A DNA stretch of 64,000 bases from Geothrix rubra (GTDB lineage Bacteria; Acidobacteriota; Holophagae; Holophagales; Holophagaceae). The stretch spans positions 124,001 through 188,000 of the forward strand of contig NZ_BSDD01000004.1 of NCBI RefSeq assembly GCF_030268065.1, given 5' to 3'. The translations under genes were made by a program, and so were the position numbers. The notes under the pieces are model-generated. The model had not been told where the DNA came from. It saw nothing but the letters and a program-made list of their open reading frames with translations, and ran no database searches. Below, one piece after another: positions 1-7,364 of this stretch (the stretch's first letter is position 1; the number at the start of each line of letters is the position of its first letter).

Positions 1-1118
1 TGCGGGGGACCCTGGCCATCGGCGCCGTGGGCGTCGTGGCGGCCTTCCTGAAGGCCAGCCCCGAGCGCTTCTGGGCCAACTGGCTGCTCTGGTTCGTCCT
101 CCTCTTCACTGTGGGCGTGGGGGCCCTCTTCCTCGTGGCCCTGGAGCACCTGGTGAACGCCAAGTGGAGCGTGCCCATCCGCCGCATCCCCGAGCGCATC
201 GCCACCCTGCTCATCCCCGTGGTGCCCATCGGCCTCCTCGCCATCGGCGCCCTGCCGGTGCTCTTCCCCGGCACCCGGCCCGAGGCCCTCCACAACAAGA
301 TCCTGGCCGGCAAGGCCTTCTGGCTGAGCCTGCCCTTCGTCTCCGTCCGCACCGTGCTCGTGATGGCCCTGCTCATCCTGGGGCTGGCGGTGCTGGTGGG
401 CGGCTCGCTGAAGCAGGACCAGACGAAGGATCCCGCCTTCAACATCCGGGCCCGCAAGTTCGCGCCGGCCTTCATGGCCATCTTCGCCCTCGCCATCACC
501 CTCGTGGCCTTCGACTGGATCTCCGGCCTCACGCCCGAGTGGTACAGCGACATCTTCGGCGTCTACCTCTTCGCCGGCGCCTTCCTGGGCGGACTGGCCG
601 CCACCTCCCTGGCCGTGCTGCACCTCAAGGACCAGGACCGCCTCGAGGGCGTCCGCAAGGACCACCTCTACAACCTGGGCGGCTTCCTCTTCGCCTTCAC
701 GGTGTTCTGGTCCTACATCGGCTTCGCCCAGTACATGCTGATGTGGTACGCCAACCTGCCCGACGAGGTCGTCTACTTCCAGACCCGGCTGACCGGCGGC
801 TGGCACGTTGTGACGGTCCTGCTCGCCTTCCTCCACTTCGTGATGCCCTTCTTCGCCCTGGTCACCCGGGACGCCAAGGGCGACGGCTCCCGGCTCCGCC
901 GCGTGGCCGTCCTGATGCTGGCGGCCCACATCCTGGACATCTACTGGCTGATCTTCCCCATCCTCCCCGGCGGTCCGCACTTCTCCTGGCCCGAGGCCAG
1001 CTTCGCCCTCCTGTTCCTGAGCGGCGCCCTCCTCTGGGTGCGCGGCGCCCAGCAGAAGGGCGAGGACATGCCGGTCGGTGACCCCTTCCTGAAGGAAGGG
1101 CTGGAGTTCCGTCTATGA
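1..1118 (+). CDS. actF: Alternative complex III quinone-binding subunit ActF (5' partial)
   Basis: Multi-pass membrane subunit of alternative complex III (quinol:cytochrome c oxidoreductase), which oxidises membrane quinol and feeds a c-type cytochrome. The frame is open to the window edge, so the true start lies upstream; 371 residues are visible. The middle and C-terminal parts carry the family's long aromatic stretches: a WYSDIFGVYLFAGAF segment, then FAFTVFWSYIGFAQYMLMWY and DIYWLIFPILP. Hydrophobic segments alternate with short loops throughout. It overlaps the next gene by 4 bases (ATGA), so the two are probably translationally coupled. Assignment rests on these family motifs and on the oxidase genes downstream; the other Act subunits must lie upstream of the window. 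Confidence 0.85.
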   Translation, partial: RGTLAIGAVGVVAAFLKASPERFWANWLLWFVLLFTVGVGALFLVALEHLVNAKWSVPIRRIPERIATLLIPVVPIGLLAIGALPVLFPGTRPEALHNKILAGKAFWLSLPFVSVRTVLVMALLILGLAVLVGGSLKQDQTKDPAFNIRARKFAPAFMAIFALAITLVAFDWISGLTPEWYSDIFGVYLFAGAFLGGLAATSLAVLHLKDQDRLEGVRKDHLYNLGGFLFAFTVFWSYIGFAQYMLMWYANLPDEVVYFQTRLTGGWHVVTVLLAFLHFVMPFFALVTRDAKGDGSRLRRVAVLMLAAHILDIYWLIFPILPGGPHFSWPEASFALLFLSGALLWVRGAQQKGEDMPVGDPFLKEGLEFRL

Positions 1119-2005
1119 TCGACAAGTACGTCTCCCCCTCCGAACTCAAGCGCCTGATCTCGGCCCTGCTCGTGGTGGCTGGATTCATCGCCATCATGGC
1201 CCTCTTCGGGTTCCTGGTCGTGCCGGGCACCCGCAACGTCAACGTGCCCGAGGAGGCCGCCGCCGTGGAGGCCCCCCAGGGCGAGACCGGGTGGCTGGAT
1301 CCCACGGACTACCCCGCCACGGCCCAGGTGGTCCTGCCGCCCATCGACCCCAGGACCGTGATGACGCCCAATCCCGAGCTGATGACCCGCGGGAAGGCGA
1401 TCTTCGCCCAGACCTGCGCCACCTGCCATGGACCGGACGGCAAGGGCAACGGCCCCGGCGGCGCCGGCCTCAACCCCAAGCCCCGCAACTTCACGCAGCA
1501 GGCGGGGTGGACCAACGGCTACCGCATCGAGAACATCTACAAGACGCTCGACGAAGGCGTGAAGGGCACGGGCATGGTGTCCTACAACTACCTCAGCAAG
1601 AAGGACCGCATGGCCCTGGTGCATGTGGTGCAGTCCCTCGGCGCCTTCGACCACGGGCCGGAGGACCCCAAGGCCCTCGAGGCCCTCGCGAAGCTCTTCG
1701 CCAGCGCCGGGGAGACCATCCCCAACAAGGTGCCCGTGGCCTTCGCCGAGAAGCGGATCGAGGCGGAGTTCCACCCCGCCCCGGCCCTCCCGGACGTGTC
1801 GAAGAACCCGGCCCTGCGGGAGTCCGTCCTGGATCCCGCCCGCGCCGCCCAGACCCTGGCCGGGATCCCCCGCTGGCGCGAGGACGACAAGGCCTTTGCC
1901 GCAGCCGTGGCCGCCGGCGTCCCCGGCAACGGGTTCGCCCCCGCGGTGGTGACCTACGCCCCGGCGCAGTGGAAGGAACTCCAGTCCGCCCTGACGGGCC
2001 GCTGA
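1115..2005 (+). CDS. actE: Membrane-anchored monoheme cytochrome c (ActE-like)
   Basis: A 296-residue protein with one N-terminal membrane anchor (about residues 14-37) and one c-type heme site, CATCH (C101, C104, H105), followed by a HGPDGKGNG stretch typical of small class I cytochromes. No second CxxCH is seen. It starts inside the stop codon of the ActF gene and ends 10 bases before the SCO gene. Position beside ActF suggests it is the monoheme cytochrome subunit of alternative complex III, passing electrons toward the caa3 oxidase encoded just downstream. The C-terminal 130 residues have no motif I recognise. A separate electron-shuttle cytochrome is the alternative. Confidence 0.8.
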   Translation: MIDKYVSPSELKRLISALLVVAGFIAIMALFGFLVVPGTRNVNVPEEAAAVEAPQGETGWLDPTDYPATAQVVLPPIDPRTVMTPNPELMTRGKAIFAQTCATCHGPDGKGNGPGGAGLNPKPRNFTQQAGWTNGYRIENIYKTLDEGVKGTGMVSYNYLSKKDRMALVHVVQSLGAFDHGPEDPKALEALAKLFASAGETIPNKVPVAFAEKRIEAEFHPAPALPDVSKNPALRESVLDPARAAQTLAGIPRWREDDKAFAAAVAAGVPGNGFAPAVVTYAPAQWKELQSALTGR

Positions 2006-2015
2006 GGAGACACCC

Positions 2016-2846
2016 ATGCCAGCTGGAATGACACGACGCCTCACCTTCGCCCTGGGTCTCCTGCTCCTGGTTGGCCCCGGCCTCCGCGCCCAGGCCCCGG
2101 CCCCGCAGGCCCCGCCGGCGGCACCCACCTTCTCGCCCCAGGAGGTCGGGGTGGACGAGAAGCTGGGCCAGACCGTGCCCCTAGACCTCGTCCTGAAGGG
2201 CGAGGACGGCCAGCCCGTCACCCTGCGCAGCCTGATCGACAAGCCCACCATCCTCACCATGAACTACTTCCGCTGCGCGGGCATCTGCACGCCCCAGCTC
2301 AACGGCCTGGTCGAGGTGCTGAACAAGGTGGACGCCCAGCCCGGCAAGGACTTCCAGGTGATCACCGTCAGCTTCGACGACCGCGACACCCCGGAGATGG
2401 CCACCCAGAAGCGCACCAACTACCTGGGCGAGATGACCCGGCCCTTCCCCTCCGGTGCCTGGCGTTTCCTCACCGGGGACGCGGCCACCACCAAGGCCCT
2501 GGCCGACGCTGTCGGGTTCAAGTACAAGCGCGTGGGCGACGACTTCATCCATGCCGGCGCCCTCATGATCCTCAGCCCCAAGGGCCAGGTCACCCGCTAC
2601 ATGTACGGCATCACCTACCTGCCGGCCGACCTCCAGATGGCCCTGCAGGAGGCCGCCCGGGGCGAGGCCCATCCGTCCATCAACAAGCTGCTGAGCTTCT
2701 GCTTCAGCTACGACCCCCACGGTCGCAAGTACGTCCTTGATTTCACCAAGGTGGCTGCGGCCATCACCCTTCTCGCGGCGGCGATCTTCGTGCTCGTCCT
2801 GGTCTTCAAGGGCCGCGGGAAGGCCAAGTCCGAGGAGGGCGAATGA
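2016..2846 (+). CDS. SCO1/SenC family copper chaperone for cytochrome oxidase
   Basis: A 276-residue thioredoxin-fold SCO protein expected to deliver copper to the CuA site of oxidase subunit II. An N-terminal signal or anchor (about residues 8-25) precedes the domain. The copper ligands are visible: the CxxxC motif CAGIC (C87, C91) and a histidine at H179 in FIHAGALMIL. Unusually for the family there is also a C-terminal hydrophobic segment (about residues 243-264) followed by a basic tail, which could give a second membrane anchor. A GGAG ribosome site sits 5 bases before the start. It overlaps ctaD by 4 bases and lies in one run of oxidase genes, which supports the role. Confidence 0.9.
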   Translation: MPAGMTRRLTFALGLLLLVGPGLRAQAPAPQAPPAAPTFSPQEVGVDEKLGQTVPLDLVLKGEDGQPVTLRSLIDKPTILTMNYFRCAGICTPQLNGLVEVLNKVDAQPGKDFQVITVSFDDRDTPEMATQKRTNYLGEMTRPFPSGAWRFLTGDAATTKALADAVGFKYKRVGDDFIHAGALMILSPKGQVTRYMYGITYLPADLQMALQEAARGEAHPSINKLLSFCFSYDPHGRKYVLDFTKVAAAITLLAAAIFVLVLVFKGRGKAKSEEGE

Positions 2847-4465
2847 GCACCCACGCCACCACCGTCCAGCCCAGCTACCTCGAGGACACGGGCGCCCGGA
2901 AGGGCCTCATGGCCTGGCTGACCTCCACCGACCACAAGCGCGTCGGCATGCTCTACCTCTACTCGATGATCAGCTTCTTCTTCGTCGGTGTCGGGATCGG
3001 GTTCGTCATGCGCCTGGTCCAGCTCACCCGGTTCCAGAACCTGATCACCGCCGAGACCTACAACGCCCTGTTCACGGTCCACGGCGTCATCATGATCTTC
3101 CTGTTCGTGGTGCCCGGCCTGCCGGCGGTCTTCGGCAACTTCTTCCTGCCCATCATGATCGGGGCGAAGGACGTCGCCTTCCCGAGGCTCAACCTGGCCT
3201 CCTGGTACTTCTACATGTCGGGCGCCATCCTGGCCATCCTGTCGCTCTTCACCGGCGGCGGCGCACCGGACACCGGCTGGACCTTCTACGTGCCCTTCAG
3301 CATGCGGACGGGCACCAACGTGTCGCTGGCCGTGTTCGCGGCCTTCATCCTCGGCTTCTCGTCGATGCTCACGGGCATCAACTTCATCACCACCATCCAC
3401 CGCCTGCGGGCCCCGGGGATGAAGTGGTTCCGCATGCCCCTCTTCAGCTGGTCGCTCTACGCCACCAGCTGGATCCAGCTCCTGGCCACACCGATCCTCG
3501 CCATCACGCTGGTGCTCGTGATCCTGGAGCGGGCCTTCGGCATCGGCATCTTCGATCCCGTCAAGGGCGGCGATCCGCTGCTCTACCAGCACCTCTTCTG
3601 GATCTACAGCCACCCGGCCGTCTACATCATGATCCTGCCGGCCATGGGCGCCATCACCGAGATCCTGCCCACCTTCGCCCGCCGTCCCATCTTCGGCTAC
3701 AAGGCCATCGCCTTCTCCAGCATGAGCATCGCCGGCGTGGGCAGCCTGGTGTGGGCCCACCACATGTTCACCAGCGGGCTCAGCTCCTTCTCGGTGATGC
3801 TGTTCTCGCTCCTCACGATGATCGTGGCCGTGCCCAGCGCCATCAAGGTCTTCAACTGGGTGAGTACCCTCTACAAGGGCTCCATCGACTTCCAGCCGCC
3901 CCTCCTCTTCGCCCTGACCTTCATCTTCCTGTTCTGCATCGGGGGGCTTACGGGGGTCATGCAAGGGGCCCTGGCCATCAATGTCCACATCCATGACACC
4001 TACTTCATCGTGGGCCACTTCCACTACGTGATGTTCGGCGGCACCGGGTTCGCCTTCTTCGCGGCGCTGCTGTACTGGTTCCCCAAGATGTTCGGGAAGA
4101 TGTATTCCAAGAAGGCCATCTACGCTTCCTGGGTCCCGCTCTTCATCGGCTTCAACATGCTCTACTTCACCATGCTGGTGCTGGGGATGATGGGCATGCC
4201 CCGCCGCTACTTCCACCACCTGCCCCAGTTCAACACCGGGCATGAGATCGCGACCGTCGGCAGCTGGTTCCTGGTGCTCGGCCTGTTCATGTTCTTCGGC
4301 ACCCTGGTCTACGCCTCCCTCAAGGGCGAGAAGGCCGAGGACAATCCCTGGGGCGGCGTGACGCTGGAATGGACCATTCCCAGCCCGCCTCCCGTCGAGA
4401 ACTTCGAGGAGATCCCGACCATCACCACCGATCCCTACCACTTCCCCCAGGAGAACGAGGCATGA
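2843..4465 (+). CDS. ctaD: Cytochrome c oxidase subunit I (caa3-type, A2 class)
   Basis: Catalytic subunit (540 residues) of the heme-copper oxidase that reduces oxygen to water and pumps protons. Visible ligands are H80 and H394 for the low-spin heme, H392 for the high-spin heme, and H257, H306 and H307 for CuB. Y261 in HPAVY is the cross-linked tyrosine. The helix VI motif reads YSHPAVY, not the HPEVY of mitochondrial-type enzymes, so the key glutamate is replaced by the Y255-S256 pair. That is the known hallmark of the A2 subfamily (Thermus and Rhodothermus caa3). About 12 hydrophobic helices are present. It overlaps the SCO gene before it and ctaE after it by 4 bases each. Confidence 0.97.
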   Translation: MSTHATTVQPSYLEDTGARKGLMAWLTSTDHKRVGMLYLYSMISFFFVGVGIGFVMRLVQLTRFQNLITAETYNALFTVHGVIMIFLFVVPGLPAVFGNFFLPIMIGAKDVAFPRLNLASWYFYMSGAILAILSLFTGGGAPDTGWTFYVPFSMRTGTNVSLAVFAAFILGFSSMLTGINFITTIHRLRAPGMKWFRMPLFSWSLYATSWIQLLATPILAITLVLVILERAFGIGIFDPVKGGDPLLYQHLFWIYSHPAVYIMILPAMGAITEILPTFARRPIFGYKAIAFSSMSIAGVGSLVWAHHMFTSGLSSFSVMLFSLLTMIVAVPSAIKVFNWVSTLYKGSIDFQPPLLFALTFIFLFCIGGLTGVMQGALAINVHIHDTYFIVGHFHYVMFGGTGFAFFAALLYWFPKMFGKMYSKKAIYASWVPLFIGFNMLYFTMLVLGMMGMPRRYFHHLPQFNTGHEIATVGSWFLVLGLFMFFGTLVYASLKGEKAEDNPWGGVTLEWTIPSPPPVENFEEIPTITTDPYHFPQENEA

Positions 4466-5079
4466 GCGAGTCCTCCCACGCCCACGCGATCCACCGGGAC
4501 GACTTCGGCGCCCGGCTCGGCATGTGGCTCTTCCTCGTGACCGAGATGGTCCTCTTCGGGGGCCTCTTCATCGCCTACTCCTACATGCGTTCCAAGTATC
4601 CGGCCGAGTTCCACCATGCCGGGGCCGAGCTGAACGCCACCCTCGGCATCACCAACACCCTGGTGCTGCTCACGAGCAGCCTCACGGTGGTGCTCGCCAT
4701 CGTGGCCATCCAGCGGGGCGACCGCCGCAAGACCATGGCCTTCCTCGCCACCACCCTGGGCCTGGGCCTGGTCTTCCTCGTCATCAAGTCCTTCGAGTGG
4801 GCCACCAAGTTCCACCACGGCCTCTACCCGAACTCGGCGCACCTGGCCACGCTGCCCCACGGGGAGCAGGTCTTCTTCGGGCTCTACTTCACCATGACGG
4901 GCCTCCACGGGCTGCACGTCATCGCCGGCCTCTCCGTCCTGGGCTACATGCTCCGCATGGTGGCGAAGGGCGAGATCACCCAGGACCGCTACGTGCACCT
5001 GGAGAACGGGGGCCTCTACTGGCACCTGGTGGACGTGATCTGGATCTTCCTCCTCCCGCTGTTCTACCTCGCGGCGTAA
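4462..5079 (+). CDS. ctaE: Cytochrome c oxidase subunit III
   Basis: A 205-residue subunit III with five predicted membrane helices, the usual short bacterial form. The start is the ATG that overlaps the ctaD stop (ATGA at 4462); a longer reading of this frame begins inside ctaD and is not needed. Family features include the N-terminal FGARLGMWLFLVTEMVLFGG segment, a glutamate in the FEWATKF region, a TGLHGLHVIAGL helix and a C-terminal YWHLVDVIWIFLLPLFYL helix. The protein stabilises subunit I in the membrane. It is followed after 10 bases by the subunit IV gene. Confidence 0.95.
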   Translation: MSESSHAHAIHRDDFGARLGMWLFLVTEMVLFGGLFIAYSYMRSKYPAEFHHAGAELNATLGITNTLVLLTSSLTVVLAIVAIQRGDRRKTMAFLATTLGLGLVFLVIKSFEWATKFHHGLYPNSAHLATLPHGEQVFFGLYFTMTGLHGLHVIAGLSVLGYMLRMVAKGEITQDRYVHLENGGLYWHLVDVIWIFLLPLFYLAA

Positions 5080-5089
5080 GGACCGACTC

Positions 5090-5404
5090 ATGAGCGATCA
5101 TTCCCTCGCATCCTCCGAACACGCCGACGACCACGGCGTCGAGCATCCCGGCTACGGCACCTTCGTGAAGGTCTGGCTGGCCCTGGTGGTCCTCACGGGC
5201 CTCCTGGTCCTCATGAGCCACTTCGGCCAGAGCTACGCCGTCTGGGGCCTGCTCATCCTCACGCCCATCAAGGCCGGGCTCGTCTTCTACTTCTTCATGC
5301 ACCTGAAGTACGAGGGCGCCCTTCTCAAGGGCGTGGTCCTGGTCACCCTGGGCACGCTCCTGATCTTCTTCGCCCTGCTGTTCTCCGACGTCGCCTTCCG
5401 CTGA
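5090..5404 (+). CDS. ctaF: Cytochrome c oxidase subunit IV (prokaryotic, CtaF-like)
   Basis: A small 104-residue protein with three hydrophobic helices after a histidine- and acid-rich N-terminus. The helix 2-3 region, with AGLVFYFFMHLKYE and a final FFALLFSDVAFR, matches the short prokaryotic subunit IV family found in caa3 and bo3 oxidase operons. It is an accessory subunit thought to help assembly or stability. It sits 10 bases after ctaE and 9 bases before ctaC, in one operon with them. Confidence 0.88.
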   Translation: MSDHSLASSEHADDHGVEHPGYGTFVKVWLALVVLTGLLVLMSHFGQSYAVWGLLILTPIKAGLVFYFFMHLKYEGALLKGVVLVTLGTLLIFFALLFSDVAFR

Positions 5405-5413
5405 GGACCCGCC

Positions 5414-6364
5414 ATGGATTGGATCACGCAAGCCTCCACCTCGGCCCAGAAATCGGATGCGGTGTTCTTCTACGTGTTCGGCCTGTCTGTGGCGTTCCTG
5501 ATCTTCATCACGGCGCTGATGATCTACTTCGTCATCCGCTACAGCCGGAAGCGCCACCCGAAGGCCGAGCAGATCGAGGGCCACACCGGCCTCGAGATCC
5601 TCTGGACCACCATCCCCCTCGTGATGTTCCTCACGATCTTCTACTACGGCTGGACCAACTACGAGTACATGCGCCAGGCACCCCGCGACGCCATGGCCGT
5701 GAAGGTCAACGCCCGCCAGTGGAGCTGGTCCTTCGAGTACCCCAACGGCAAGCAGAGCAAGATCCTCTACGCCCCCCTGGGCAAGCCCATGAAGGTGGAG
5801 GTCCGCAGCCTGGACGTGGTCCACGGGTTCTTCGTGCCCGCCTTCCGCCTGAAGGTCGACGCGGTCCCCAGCCACACCAACACCACCTGGTTCGAGGCCA
5901 CCAAGCTCGGCAGCTTCGACATCGAGTGCACGGTGATCTGCGGCGTGGACCACAGCCTCATGCTCAGCAAGGTCGTGGTGGTGCCCGAGGACGCCTTCAA
6001 GGCCTGGTACTTCGGCGGCGATGACGCGCCGGAACCCAAGCCCGTCCCGGACCCGCCGAAGCCGGTGGCCGAGTTCACGCATCCCGGCCTGGCCGTCCTG
6101 ACCGCCAAGGGCTGCCTGGACTGCCACTCCGTGGACGGCAAGCCCATGGTCGGCCCCACCCTCAAGGGCCTGTTCGGCAAGCAGGAAGTGGTGCTGAGCG
6201 GGAAGGCCGCCCGCACCGTCACGGTGGATGAGGCCTACCTGCGCCAGGCCATCGTGAACCCGATGAAGGATGTGGTCCGGGGGTACCCGCCCTCCATGCC
6301 GCCCACCCCGCTGGCGCCCAGGGAGCTCGACGACGTCGTCGGCTACCTGAAGACCCTGAAGTAG
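5414..6364 (+). CDS. ctaC: Cytochrome c oxidase subunit II with fused cytochrome c
   Basis: A 316-residue subunit II. Two membrane helices (about 17-42 and 62-80) lead into the CuA cupredoxin domain, whose ligands are all present: H137, C172, C176, H180 and M183. A proline-rich linker (about 205-220) joins it to a C-terminal class I cytochrome c domain with CLDCH (C234, C237, H238) and a probable axial methionine M295 in YPPSMPP. This fusion defines a caa3-type oxidase, which can take electrons from a cytochrome directly through its own heme c. In this operon subunit II comes after subunits I, III and IV instead of first. Confidence 0.96.
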   Translation: MDWITQASTSAQKSDAVFFYVFGLSVAFLIFITALMIYFVIRYSRKRHPKAEQIEGHTGLEILWTTIPLVMFLTIFYYGWTNYEYMRQAPRDAMAVKVNARQWSWSFEYPNGKQSKILYAPLGKPMKVEVRSLDVVHGFFVPAFRLKVDAVPSHTNTTWFEATKLGSFDIECTVICGVDHSLMLSKVVVVPEDAFKAWYFGGDDAPEPKPVPDPPKPVAEFTHPGLAVLTAKGCLDCHSVDGKPMVGPTLKGLFGKQEVVLSGKAARTVTVDEAYLRQAIVNPMKDVVRGYPPSMPPTPLAPRELDDVVGYLKTLK

Positions 6365-6383
6365 CACCCGCCCCGGAGCCGCC

Positions 6384-7280
6384 TTGACCGCAGCCGCCAT
6401 CCCCGTCCGGAAGCCCGGCCTCGCCGCCTCCCTCCTGGAGCTGACCAAGCTGCGCATCTCCGGCGCGTCCACCTTCACCGCCGCGGCCGGCTACATCGCC
6501 TTCCGCCGGGGGGCGGATGCCGGCCTGGCCACGACCCTGCTCGGCATCCTGCTCCTGGCCATGGGCTCCAGCGCCCTCAACGAGGTGCAGGAGCGGCACC
6601 TGGACGCCCGGATGCCCCGCACCTGGCACCGGCCGCTGCCCCGCGGCGAGTTCACCCCCGCCGGCGCCACGGCCATCGCCGTGGGGCTGGCCCTGGCGGG
6701 CTTCCTCCTCCTGTACCTGGTCCATGGCCCGGCCTCGGCCTGGCTCGGGGCCCTGGCCCTGGCCTGGTACAACGGCTTCTACACCCCCCTGAAGCGGGTG
6801 AGCGCCTTCGCGGTGGTGCCCGGCTCCCTCATCGGCGCGCTGCCCCCGGCCATCGGCTGGGCCGCCGCCGGCGGCGCCGTGAAGGATCCCACCGTCCTGG
6901 CCCTGGCCTTCGTCTTCTTCATCTGGCAGGTGCCCCACTTCTGGCTGCTGGTGGCGCTCCACGCGGAGGGCTACGAGGAGGCCGGCTTCCCCACGCTGGT
7001 GAAGGTCTTCGGCCGCCGCCGCCTGGCCCGCCTCACCTTCACCTGGATCTGCGGCACGGCCGCCGCCTGCGGCCTGCTGCCCGTGTTCCGCGTGCTCGGC
7101 ACGCTGCCGGCTCTCCTCCTCCTGGCGGGCGCCGCCTTCTGGCTGCTCGTGGGCTCCCTGCCGCTGCTGGGGAAGGCCGAGCTGGACGCCCGGCTGTTCC
7201 GCCGCGTGTTCATGAACATCAACCTCTTCGCCCTGCTCCTCACCGCCGCCGTGATCCTGGATCCCTTCCTGGCGCGCTAG
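6384..7280 (+). CDS. ctaB: Protoheme IX farnesyltransferase (heme O synthase)
   Basis: A 298-residue polytopic membrane enzyme of the UbiA superfamily that adds a farnesyl group to protoheme, giving heme O, the precursor of the heme A used by the oxidase upstream. It begins with TTG at 6384, 19 bases after the ctaC stop. The first acid-rich motif reads NEVQERHLDARMPRT with the following RPLP, the conserved active-site loop; the YNGFYTPLKR and FIWQVPHFW motifs of the family follow. Seven to nine hydrophobic helices are visible. It closes the oxidase operon. No heme A synthase (CtaA) or CtaG gene is present in the window. Confidence 0.94.
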   Translation: MTAAAIPVRKPGLAASLLELTKLRISGASTFTAAAGYIAFRRGADAGLATTLLGILLLAMGSSALNEVQERHLDARMPRTWHRPLPRGEFTPAGATAIAVGLALAGFLLLYLVHGPASAWLGALALAWYNGFYTPLKRVSAFAVVPGSLIGALPPAIGWAAAGGAVKDPTVLALAFVFFIWQVPHFWLLVALHAEGYEEAGFPTLVKVFGRRRLARLTFTWICGTAAACGLLPVFRVLGTLPALLLLAGAAFWLLVGSLPLLGKAELDARLFRRVFMNINLFALLLTAAVILDPFLAR

Positions 7281-7308
7281 CGGCGCCGGAGAGGCCGCCC
7301 CGGGGCTC

Positions 7309-7317
7309 TGGTAGACT
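7309..7317 (+). promoter_or_regulatory. Possible extended -10 promoter element
   Basis: TGGTAGACT resembles an extended -10 element (TG, one base, then TAGACT at 7312-7317). It lies 48 bases before the start of the STAND-like gene. No convincing -35 is seen. The same TGGTA..CT shape occurs ahead of panC, pnp and wzz. Confidence 0.35.
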
Positions 7318-7364
7318 CCCGCCATGCCCCCCGGAACCGCCGCACCGCCGCCAGGACACCGGCC

